From Paraphaeosphaeria minitans (Eukaryota; Ascomycota; Dothideomycetes; Pleosporales; Didymosphaeriaceae), in the NCBI GenBank assembly GCA_015832175.1, contig WJXW01000016.1, forward strand, positions 1,054,001-1,118,000: a DNA stretch of 64,000 bases. The letters are read 5' to 3'. The notes beneath the pieces were generated by a model that saw only the letters and a list, made by a program, of their open reading frames with translations, searched no databases and was not told the origin of the DNA. A program made the translations under genes and the position numbers. This document shows, piece by piece, positions 46,684-57,357 of the stretch (the first letter of the stretch is position 1; every line of letters starts with the position of its first letter).

Positions 46684-47345
46684 TTCGGATGAGGCGCGTT
46701 GAATTTTTATATTTGCTTGATTGATGTTGATGTAGATGCGATGATATCGACCATTCCCTCAGGCTTAAGTAGTTATTTTTTTGGATTTCGGTGTTCCTCC
46801 CCTTCTATCGCGCACTCTTCATCCCCGCTTTCGTGCGACAGTAGCAATGAACTGTTCAGGTGCGAATTGGTACCAGCATGAGTCGACTACCGTGCGGCGA
46901 AGAGTCACACTCACGTCCTATCCTTGATATTCATGTTGCGATCCCGCATGAGGAAAATCACGGCAATGCCTGAGTCCTCAACGTGGGGCTGTCAAGCGAG
47001 CCAATGGCCCAAAGAAAGGTCAGACTTGAGCGGGGCACTTTGGAGTCATCGTTGCAGCAAGGCGCAACGCCAACGACTCATCATATCGTGTTCCACCGTC
47101 GTGTGTAATCTGTCGGTGTATGCAGCATTCATGTCATGGAACAAGTAAGCGTAAGAGTCATAGGTGTGGATCAATTGCGACGCTGCAACGTGATTTCGAA
47201 AGAGGCTAGCTTTTCGACCCCTCCTTTGCACAGCTATCTACGGTACCTAGTGCTCTATACAGTGCGTCTTGAGCGTCTGTGGAAGCTGGGAACAACCATC
47301 GGTTATCAATCATGGATCTTGCTGCGGGACGTGGCTTGTCCTTTC
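46684..47345. other. Intergenic region between two peptidase genes
   Basis: These 662 bp lie between the M28 peptidase stop and the P1 peptidase start, both on the minus strand. Nothing further was recognised beyond short family-less frames. Confidence 0.5.
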
Positions 47346-49895
47346 TCAGTCTCCAATCCTCAAGATCTCTGCAGCTCTGAGCATCGCCTTCGCGCTCTTC
47401 TCCACCCATTCTTCAGCAGCCGTTCGATTGCCTCCGTTGATGTTATCGGTAACAGCGGGGAACACGTCAGCGCCATAGCCATTGTCAATCCCAGGTGCGC
47501 TGATAACGTTCTTGAATGTTTCTCGGGCTGGCAACCCTCCCGCGCTCGCAAAGCCCCTTGGGAAATCGCGATATTTGCTGTTCACCACGCCGAGCATGTT
47601 CGTATCATTGAAGGCGAGTGCTTGTTGACCTATCTTGCTGATGGTGTTCGCTCGTGCGGTGAACTCTGCGATAGCATCGACGAGAGCGCTTGTGGAGAGA
47701 ATAAGCACAACGAAAGTACGAGGGAGAATGAAGACAGGCAAGCGTATGGGGACTTACGTGAGGTCTAAATCGGCAACGTCCGAAGAGATGACGGTCTCGT
47801 TGAGCTCCGACAAGTAGGACCAGAGTACTGTAGCAGCGTGGGGAAGGTCCCATGGGATGAGCGCATCGTCGGCAATGTGGTAAACAATCAGGCTCAGGAA
47901 TTGGCCCATGGCAGTATGGATCTTGAAGCCGGGGTCCCCAAAGGTAGACATCCAGTGGTAGGAGTCGTAGTTGGAGTGGTAATGATATACTGGATCTTTT
48001 TTGCCGTTGCTGCTGCCAACATCGATAGCTGCGATACCGTTTTGATAGAAGCTCGCATAGTCGCTACCGCTTCCTAGCGGCGAGATAGTACCTTCAGTAC
48101 TATTGAACCACATATCGTAAAGTGTCGCGAAGTCACCATAACCTTCCGGATGATACAAAATCTGTTTCATCTGCTCCACGACGAAGGTCTGTATCTCGCC
48201 TGTTCCGTCAAAGTTTGTGCGGGGACCGGAGACGCCGACGTCCATGTTTAGGTAGGCGACAGCAGTAGTCTGGAGCCATGGAAGATGAGTTTCGACCCAT
48301 TCAGTAGAACCCTGGAGACCGAACTCCTCAGCATCCCAGGAGCCTAGAACGCTTCCAACATATTAGTAACTTAGTTATGAGACTGTAGTGGAGAACTTAC
48401 ATCGTCCGTCTCGGCTTCCATCCCTTGGCAAGGAGCTTTCCGACTGCATTTGCCATCTCAACAAGGATAGCACTGCCAGAATTCGGGTCTGCTGCTCCTC
48501 CAATGACCCACGCATCGCGATGATTTCCTATAATCACTACTTCGTCCGGCCTCGTACCATTGATCACACCAATGACGTCCCAGACGGGTGCAATGTAGCC
48601 TTGCATTTTGTGATCAATAGAGATCATAGCCCCCGGGGTTGGACCCGAGTCATAGGTTACGTTGTCAAAACCGCCTTTCCAGCCGCTGCGATTGGCTTTC
48701 GCAGCGGAAACACCGTTGCCTTCAAGAGCTGCAAGCAATGGAAGAGCATCTTTCATCGAAAGAGTAATCGATGGGATCGATGGGTTGTATGGTTTCGTGT
48801 CGCCGCGCGACGAGTTCCATGAGGATGCCCACCCAACAGCTGCACAAGTGAAATAGCGATTGTAAGCAGTGATCACACAGAAGTCTTGCAATTCACCTAC
48901 TTGTCGGGTCTCCAGAATAGAGCGAGGAGAACCTGACGCTGCCTCGTTGTATAGACGATGGATTGCGCGCCGGGCCATCTACGCCTTGTAAGCCTTTGGC
49001 ACCAGGAGACATGCACCCTGATTCAATTTACCAGGATACGCCTTGTAGCCGTTCGCTTCGGTAACTTCACCGTCGTCAAGAGAATCCGTGAAGATAACGC
49101 ACCCAACCATGTCGTTTTCCTGGGCATTTTTTACCTATGAAAGTTAATGAGAAGGACCCTCTATTGGAAATATCGTTACTTCACTTTGGTACCACGATAG
49201 ATGCCGCCATAATTTGCTAAGGCGATCTTGCCTTTCAACTCAATATCCGCATCCTTTAGCACCTGGAAATCCGCGCGTGTTCCGCGCCTATGTCCGGGTT
49301 AATACTGATCATTGTAGAATGCAAGCCTAATACGTACCCTACATAGACATACTCTGCCGTAACAGTGCCTGAAGCGCTCATGCCATGGTAAGCAGGGATG
49401 AGGTTTGGGTATGAGCTCGTATCATCGTCCGCAAGCACCTCTTCTACAAGGTTGGCTTTATGGGTTGTGTTGTCCGGCCTTATCAGGGTCAAGCTGCTGT
49501 GCTATGTCGATTTAGCTTGGAGTAATATGCGCAACGTAGATGCCACTGCGTACCTCAGGGTATGTCACCCAGATGGGGAACTCCTCAAGCCAGGAATCGA
49601 AGCCAGCATGTCTCCACTTTTGGGCCGTCCACTGGGCCATGCTCTTGTTGTGACCCCCAAGATGATCGCCATGGGTATAGTAATAGCTCCACTCCGATAT
49701 AGACTTGTTATCGAAGGAGTTCACCAGAACGGACTCTGTCTCGCTTAGTGATGGTGGATACTCGACTTCGGCACGTTTTGCACGGCGGTTGTACTCTTGG
49801 TGGTGGTGCGAACAGCGTGCCAGCGCATCACAGTTTTTTTGGCAGGCATCTGCAAGATCGCCAAAGAATACAATTGCGCTTAGCACCCGATACAT
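47346..49895 (-). CDS. M28B glutamate carboxypeptidase II-like peptidase
   Basis: This is a zinc peptidase of the M28B family (glutamate carboxypeptidase II/NAALADase-like, with PA and transferrin-receptor-like domains). Eight exons (49,554-49,895; 49,338-49,501; 49,185-49,287; 49,032-49,134; 48,901-48,978; 48,401-48,839; 47,758-48,351; 47,346-47,688) give 721 aa. A hydrophobic start (MYRVLSAIVFFGDLADA) suggests secretion. The PA domain has YHGMSASG and GKIALANYGG. Zinc ligands lie in GNHRDAWVIGGAADPNSG (His about 370, Asp about 381) and VLGSWDAEEFG. Further family motifs are GSGSDYASF and YHSNYDSYHWM. Splicing restores conserved motifs at each junction; two acceptors are AAG. Closest in layout to extracellular or vacuolar fungal carboxypeptidases. 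Confidence 0.9.
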
Positions 49896-50957
49896 GGTGA
49901 CGTTCCGGTGAATCCGCTCAAACTCTCGTCCCAGGCGAGGTACAAGAGGTACAGCAAGTGGGCGGTAGCAGCTTCTTATTATTATCTTGAATAACCACCC
50001 TAGAGCATGTGTGCAGCGGCATGACGAGCCTACAGATCGACGTGCTTACAGTTCTCCAGGTGGGCGGAGTGAGCCTGCGTCACCGGCAGATATCGCGCTC
50101 TCGGATGATAGCCATGTTTGTACATAGGTATCCATGTCGTGATGCTTCGCAGCTTCCTTATCTAGCAGCGCGTCTACCACTTGCAGGTGTATGAGCAGCA
50201 GCAATACTGCGTGAGGTAAGTGTCTGTTTACCAACTATCGGCAACATTGGCTACAAGTCGGCGTTACGATGATAAAGATTCAAAATGTATATGAAATGCT
50301 CAATTGGTATACACTAGTGGCAACGGCCATCACAGCGGGGTAAATATTGGCGTGGACAGCGGGTCATGCAAGGAGACGATAGTCGACTCCTCTTGGCAGA
50401 CATCACCGCTGAGAACGGGAGTATGAGCGATGGTTCGCGGAGGTATCTATCAAGGTAAAGCCTTAGATGCACAATAAGCAGTCTTGGCGAGGTGTCCCCG
50501 CAGGAACCAGTGTTTGTCATTCGCAGACAATATTTGAGAGACATCTCTTGAGATACTGTTGGAAACCGCTTCACAATCCCACGCGGCGGCACAATGATAA
50601 TTGGTCTCGGACAGGCTGGGAGATGAACATACGAAAGAACCAGTAGAATTATGTATGGACCTTGCGCATCAGCATTCCATTCCGTATGTAAAAATCGGCA
50701 TCCGAAGACCCATCGATAGCCAAAAAGTCGCCCTCCATTCGGATGTCCAATATTTCGCTTATTGTTGTTGTCAAAAGTCATGAACCGTGTTATTATATCG
50801 GTGTAATGGAATAGAGATTGTGAAATGAAAGACTGTCGTATGCCTGCATCGAAGTCCAACAAACCAGCCCTACGATGGGTTGGCAGTACGCACAGTTATA
50901 ACGTAAACCCAGGAATAATTCCTGAATGATATTTTTCAGGAATGGCAGCCAAGCAAC
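49896..50957. other. Intergenic region without recognised gene
   Basis: About 1.06 kb between the M28 gene start and the proline-rich gene stop. A 182-codon frame at 50,314-50,862 has no recognisable family and unusual composition. Confidence 0.45.
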
Positions 50958-51695
50958 TCAAGGACGGTATGGCGGCGGTGGGTCATCGTCTCTATCTTCT
51001 CCGAGCGCCGTCGACAAGGAGGGGGCATAGTGTCCAGAGGCCGGAGCCTGATGGTTGTAGGTTTCCCAATTGTCATCGACAGTCTGTCCAGGCTGGACCG
51101 GGCTGTATGCTTGGGCGGTAGCGTTGTTGATAAGGGCAGGCGATGATACGGCAAACCCGTGGTTCCCGTATGGCGAGCTCATAGGCGACTGCGAAATCGG
51201 CGAAAGCTGTGAATTCTGCCGGCGCGGAGGTTGCACGTCGTCAGCAACATGACTTGGTCGATAGCCGTTTGCGATAGGCATGCGCGATATCGTTGCCATG
51301 GAGTCAGCTCGTTGAAGCGGCTGTATTATCTGCGGGGGAGGTGCACATTGCTGCTTGGGAAGCGGTCGGCGCGGAATCATAAAGGACTGCGGCTCTGAGG
51401 CATGGCGACCATTGTGTGGCCGATGCGGGGGAGGCTCAGTGTGGGGACGATGCGGCCGAGGATTGGGTGGTTGAGGGCGATTTGGTGGCGCATGTGATAC
51501 ATGGCCATACTTCTGCGACGGGATGGCGTGTTGAGGATGCGTTGGGCACCACGGCTGCGGTTTTGTACCAGGAAACGTGTTGTGTCGTCGCTGCTGGGCC
51601 TCCTGTTCGAGCCTCTTCTTTTCGTTCTTGCTCTTCTGATAGCGGTGATAGAGGTAGCCTCCCGCAACGATCTCCAATCCGCCAAGGATGACCAT
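50958..51695 (-). CDS. Proline-rich protein with C-terminal PPPY motif
   Basis: This is a 245-aa, low-complexity protein rich in Pro, His, Gln and Ser. It starts with a short Gly-rich hydrophobic segment (MVILGGLEIVAGGYLYHRY), then a basic/acidic stretch (QKSKNEKKRLEQEAQQRR). A Pro/His-rich region follows (residues about 45-115), then SQSPMSS-type Ser/Pro sites. It ends DDDPPPPYRP, which contains a PPxY motif of the kind bound by WW domains of Nedd4/Rsp5 ubiquitin ligases. This layout recalls membrane adaptors of Rsp5, but the hydrophobic segment is short and contains a Glu, so membrane insertion is doubtful. A pyrimidine-rich leader lies upstream (51,740-51,810). A short upstream exon cannot be excluded. 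No enzyme domain was seen. Confidence 0.55.
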   Translation of the reverse strand: MVILGGLEIVAGGYLYHRYQKSKNEKKRLEQEAQQRRHNTFPGTKPQPWCPTHPQHAIPSQKYGHVSHAPPNRPQPPNPRPHRPHTEPPPHRPHNGRHASEPQSFMIPRRPLPKQQCAPPPQIIQPLQRADSMATISRMPIANGYRPSHVADDVQPPRRQNSQLSPISQSPMSSPYGNHGFAVSSPALINNATAQAYSPVQPGQTVDDNWETYNHQAPASGHYAPSLSTALGEDRDDDPPPPYRP

Positions 51696-53987
51696 GTCGT
51701 CAGCGTGTTCGAGGGCCTATGTCGCCACCACGAGCGTGCGCGTATTGTGGGCCGAACTTGAGATCTGCGGAAATAGGGAAGTGGGAACGAAAAACTGAAG
51801 GGGGGGACCTGGAATGTGAGGTGTTTTTCTGACGTTGGCTCAGCCTCCTCAGCCCCCACAACTTAGGGCTTGAAAGCGGGTAGAGCGGACGGCTGTTAGG
51901 GTGGCGGAGCAGGAAAGCTTCACCCTGACCGACCAATCACGAGCCATTGCTGCTTAGCTAGTATCTGCGCTCGATACCTACATGGCATGGCACACTGGAG
52001 AGTAGATATAGTGTGCGGCACGAAGACAAATGCCTGCCAAAGTCGAATGTTCTCATCAACAAGGTCGTGGTGTCGAAGAGGGCCATGTTTCGGAGGCTGC
52101 ACGTGCACGGAAGGTGCAACTCGCAACCGTACTAACATAGCATTTTCACCATCTTTGTCCGCTGCCACAAGATGCTCTCCTACCCGCTCAAGACCAAGAC
52201 GAACATGAACGCCAACTAGCTTTGTCTCCTAATCACTTCACGCTCACCTGGTCAGGCTTCCATAAATATGCGTGGGCAGGGAAAGAGTTCATCACACGTC
52301 AAATCTCATCATCTCTTGTCCATGCTGATCTCATTACTACAATTTTCAAAGCTTCCTTATGTGCCCGTTCTCGGGGTCGTGTGCTGAGAAGCCTGCGTCG
52401 AGCGCGTGTTTGTGTTATTCACCAGCCTTGCAGCTCCAAATACCCATAGCATGCTCCCAATTTGGATAACTACTCGTCCAGTGCACCCAAGCTTCCTTAA
52501 ACAATCCCTTTCCTGTAAATAGCTGTCTTTTTGATGTAACCCTTAGTAACGTAGACGGCCATGGAAGAAGCACCTTAAATCAATCATCGTCGTAACCTAG
52601 TCGTTCTGAACAACCGATTCTGCAATGCCTTCTTACCCAAATATATTGACCACGCATGTGGCCACGACATCCACACGAAGTTGTATCTGGTTTTGTAGCT
52701 CGGAAGATCGATGGCAAAAAACTTTGCTCCAACGCGTCGTGTCCACAAAAGAAATGCATATTCGTCAAAGCTGCGCGCTGGGAGGTTACTTCAGTGGTCG
52801 ACTTTGATAGTATCGGCGAGGCTCTGCTACAAATCGTTGATAAAACACACATCAAGAATGAAACAACAGTATCTGCAAGCGTTGGGAAATAACCCCCTTG
52901 AAATATTGTGGCGCATTTGGAAAGCCCTCATCCGGCGTTATTAGGAGTGACTTCTCCAAAAAGTTTGAGTGCCCTTGATAATGTCAACGCTTGCCATGGC
53001 ACCTCTGCCTTTCCCAAGCATAGAGTGTATCTTGACAGACCGATCCTATCGGCCAGTATTCACATTTATAGCTAGAAAACCCATAGTCAAGCTTTGCTCA
53101 GTCTATCAAAGCACAGTCAGCTATAGCGAAAGAAACCGCCTGCGATTGCACGAATTACCTGTTGGCTAATCTGATTTGCTTGCTCAGTGATCCACAAGAA
53201 CATCCCGCAGAGCCCGAGGCCGGCCGTCGTCTCGCTCAGACGATGTTCTGTCAGCAATAGTAGTTGTGACGATGTGGTGGTTGGACGGGAACAAGGTAGA
53301 AAGCCAAAACAAGGCGAATCAAACGGTCCTCGAGGCATTTGTCGCGCATTTACCTCACATTCACCGTTTTGACCCGCCGATCACTTCCACAATAAGTGGG
53401 TTGTGACACATTCAAGCCGGAGGACGTCCTCAGGGTCAACAATTCAAGCTTTTCTAAGGCTAATCGCGGCCTCTCCAAACTTCCGTATTTGGAAATTGAA
53501 ACATGCGTCGATTGCGGAAGGACTCGAAGGACCGCAGATTCCTCGATGATTGGCCGGGCAAACAGTCCGTCCAGCGCGCAGCGTCGTTTACCATGCAAGC
53601 ACATCCAAGGCAGGTGGGGGCTTGAGATGATTCATTGGCGGGGTGATTCGACTACAGGACGACCACAGTACTGGATCGACACGAGCGTCAATCAGACAAA
53701 GCCACGCTTTCAAACCCGAGATGGATTTTCGCAAAGATGCGAGTCGGGTGAAAAACCAAAAAGGTATACTTTTGAAGAATACCTGAAAATGTAAGAACAA
53801 TTGACCCAGAGCTATGCACGTTCGTGCTGACTCCCCAGCGATACCATGGCCTTGGCCTGGCCGCAATTCAATTCCAATGTGAGCCTTCACCGTGTCCTTG
53901 ATGCCCATGCCGGGCGCCCAATGCTGTGCGAGGTCTCGCCCGACCACCGCACGCGTGAATCATGACCTTACGTAACATCCGTACGAC
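51696..53987. other. Long intergenic region without recognised gene
   Basis: These 2.3 kb show only short frames on both strands and no domain or convincing splice chain. It may hold noncoding RNA, a decayed gene, or the long UTRs of its neighbours. Confidence 0.45.
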
Positions 53988-55506
53988 TCAACCAGCAGCA
54001 TTAAACGGCTTCTGCGCCCAGACGACATAGTAGTTGTGCTGCAACAGCAATTTCGGGTTCTTCAATTCCCTTCTCAACCCAGCGCAGAGAACCTTTACCT
54101 CCTCCGGGCTCCAACCCCAGGCATTCTGGTAGATTCTCATCGTCAGGGCCTCGAGGTTGTCAAGCAACTGTAGGAGGTTGAAAGCTCCGATTTCTTTGAG
54201 CTTCTTGTCTTTGGGCCAGGTACCGACAGGGAAAGGGAAGGTGCGCGCTCCGATGTTTGTGAAGCCGGCTTCGGCGACCCAGCCTTCCATCTTAGCGCTA
54301 CGCATAGTCAGTCAGCACGAGTGCAATGAAGGGTGTGAAGAGGTACCCTGGGTCTGGCTCCGTGCCGAATTTTCGCACTCCATCGGCGATCTTGTCGGCC
54401 CATTGGCTTATTTTGGAGTCCTTTGTGTACTCTCCACCGCGGGTGTAGAATCGGGTATCAAAGTCTGCTTCCAGTCAGCTGGTTCTAGCTAGTAATGTGC
54501 ATGAAGTACCTTGAAATTCAACCCATCCGCCTGGCTTGACGAACCTGGATTGTCTTAGTTTACCCTGACTGACCAGAGGAGGATCACCAACTTGTAGCAC
54601 TGTTGCATCAATCTAGGCCAGTCCCGGATGGAGCACGCGAGATACCGGACATGGATATAGTCGAACTTGGTAGAGTAGACCCACTCCTCCTCTAGGTCAT
54701 CGACTTCGAACTTGACGTTGGGCGGGACGAGGTTGGGTTGTATGGGACTGATGTCGTTTCCAAGAATCTCTGCTGATGGGTATTTGTCTCCCATGTCAAT
54801 TGCCCAGCTACTCGCAAGTCAGTCAAGGTGAAATGGTGGAGACGGATACGAAGTGTTTATGTCTCAGACAAAAGCGCCTTCGTACTGGGGAGTAACATGC
54901 ATTCCTGTGCCCGTGCCTACATCTAGTATCCGCTGCGGGTTGTCGCCAATAGGTGCGAGGTGAAGTTCGCCGCCTAAGCTGAGTGTCTGTATGTGATGGT
55001 AGAGATCCAGCCTGTCATTTTCTTCCTTGGCCTAGTCAGTTCGAGCTGGCTTTCTTCGCAACAGCACACGTACATCGTCGTTGGGCCAGAAGTACGTGGC
55101 TTCGTCCTTGTATCCATGGTAGCGCCGGCCATTCTCGAAGCGGTAGCTGCAAGCTGTCAACGAAATGGTCGCGCATGGTAGTGGGTGGGAGGATGTACTT
55201 CAAGACAGTAGACTTCAAAGACGTTGTATAGCTCTCCCTGTCGAGCATCGACTGATTAAGTCGTGTCACTTTTGTAGCTCACTGTAAGAAACTCACAAGT
55301 CATTTCCGTACGCCGAATCCCCATCTTCATCGACCTAGCAGTTCGTCAGTGTCGGCAAGCGCAGAGACGGTCTCGGTACTAACCCCAAGCGACTCAGCTT
55401 CGACATCGACGGCTGGAACAAGTATTTCACCCTGCTGGCTGGTGGGGCTAACGGGCGTTGGACTCCCCGACGCGGATGGGGACATTCGCGCTGGGGGCGA
55501 CGCCAT
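53988..55506 (-). CDS. LaeA-like SAM-dependent methyltransferase
   Basis: This is a class I SAM methyltransferase of the large fungal LaeA-like group; LaeA itself regulates secondary metabolism, but most paralogs are uncharacterised. Nine exons (55,384-55,506; 55,297-55,334; 55,199-55,237; 55,074-55,146; 54,901-55,031; 54,592-54,807; 54,510-54,544; 54,347-54,464; 53,988-54,297) give 360 aa. Motifs: NDLESYTTSLKSTVLNYRFENGRR-type entry block, motif I ILDVGTGTGIWAIDMGD, GNDISPIQP, NVKFEVDDLEEEW, DYIHVRYLACSI, KPGGWVEFQDFD, and the C-terminal half. Every junction restores a conserved motif and phase. The fifth intron (54,808-54,900) must start GC rather than GT. There is no biosynthetic backbone gene nearby. 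Confidence 0.88.
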
Positions 55507-57357
55507 GATCAGCGTGGTCGCGCTTTGGGTCGAGATTGCCAGAACAATCAGAGCAAAGAACAGGCTCCCGCGCGCCAACAGGACAGGCGAGGTATTGTAT
55601 ATGTGAGCAGGCCGGGTGCGCGGCCACTCTCTCGGATCCTACACCGCAGCAGTGACCCACGGCATGGCATACACGGCGATCACCTCCGCACGGCCAGCTT
55701 ACAACGAAGGAAATGCTCCGGCGACAGCCGCCTTTCGTGCGAGTTTAGGCGCGCGTAAACGGACAAGTAGGTATGCGCCGCACGCTCGACATTGCCGCCG
55801 GGGGTCCAGGTGACTGTTGGCGTGGCCGGCACTGGGCACTGGGCACTGAGCACGGTGAATTGCGAAACCACATGCAGGCCTAATTGATGCGCACTAGCTC
55901 TGAGAACCATGACTGCCGTGGCCCGACAGGCTGCGGGTGTCTCCGTGCGGGGCGTCATCTCATCTTTGCCATTTGCTGTTCACTCTCACGCGTTCCGTTT
56001 CTGTTTGCCATGGGTGCGTCGAGAATGCTGCCACGATCACAAGGCGCCTACGAACGCCCACATCTACATACCATTCCTTTGTAGGTTCATTATGCGCGCC
56101 TGCTATCCGCCAGTATGGCTCCTCGCCGAACAATCTACGCCCATGCAGAGCCGCGCCAATCGGTCCCGGGTGAGCATCGCTTTCTCCGACTGCTGCGACG
56201 GTTCTCTGTGCGGTGATATCCATGTGTGTCTTGTTACGCCATTCAACAACCATGCATCATATCTGTACGGTTGGTACAACACCGTCCGTGGGTGCTTTCA
56301 GGGATCGCAGCGCCCGGATAATGCCATCGGGTCGATGAAGGCGGCTGGCCAACGCCACGGCACCGACGCAAATATCGTGCGCCGTCGGAACCTGACTGAC
56401 TCCCACGTGCTTACGCGCCATTTATGGATTATTGCCTACCCAGTGAGGGCATACGCAAGCTTGTTTGCTGCCGACGGAAATACCGAAACCTCTCCAACGC
56501 AGGTACGAACCCTGGAAATATCAGCGAGCGTCGAGGTATAGTCTGTAGGTAAACCTTACGGTACTATTGGCTGACTTCGACCGGTTGCATTTCCGAAGCA
56601 ATTCACGCTGGCTACCTTTTCCATGCATAGTCTTGTGGAATGTCTCGTATAAGAACTATACCACCAGTGGCAAGAATAGGCTGCTATTGACTAGGTAGGT
56701 AGGTATTCGTGCGATTTCTTTTGTGAAGTTCTACATTTTCTTCTGGCTGGAAGAAATAGGTTCGCCTGCCACAGTGGGCGAGCAAAAGTTCGAACGCCTT
56801 ATCGTTTAAATCCCTGCCCAAAGCTACTGGTTGTCTTGTGCTCACTCACTGTTGCTGTGCACACTGCTGGTGGTACCCAAAACCTAACTCCGGTTCAGGC
56901 TAGCGCATATCACACGTGACGCCAGGACAGGTACTGTATTTGTGACAATTGAGTTCAGCGACGACTGGGAGGATCCTGAGTGCGAGTGGTGGCGGCATGC
57001 ACCTAGTTCTTCGCCGTGAAGGCCCGGCTGCCGACACAAAGCAATTCACTGGAACATTAGGTAGATGATTTCGGGCGCAAGGGAAACATTATGTGAAATT
57101 CGAAATGGACCTTTCTTTTCTAACCCAAACATACACTGTAAGCTAAACATACTATGCAAGCAAGGAACCAAAACATAAAGACCAAGTGACAGTGCCAATC
57201 TGTTCCCCCTTTCTTCTTACCATGAAAATCGCATCACGCCAATTGGTATCCTATGCCATGCCACCGCACTCGAATCTCACAGCATCACTCTCACACATAT
57301 CGTACGATCCTCCCAGCCAAACGATTTGCGAAGGCTGGGCTGGTCGGCGGTGAAGAT
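55507..57357. other. Long intergenic region without recognised gene
   Basis: These 1.85 kb separate the methyltransferase promoter side from the end of the KH-protein gene. A 210-codon frame at 55,909-56,541 (+) lacks recognisable domains and biased codon use. A short GGCACTG triplet repeat lies near 55,831-55,855. Confidence 0.45.

Noticed and set aside
50314..50862. 182-codon minus-strand frame as a gene
   Set aside because: No recognisable motif, no consistent codon bias, no plausible splice extension.
55909..56541. 210-codon plus-strand frame as a gene
   Set aside because: No recognisable domain, irregular composition, in-frame starts poorly placed; most likely a chance frame in GC-balanced intergenic DNA.
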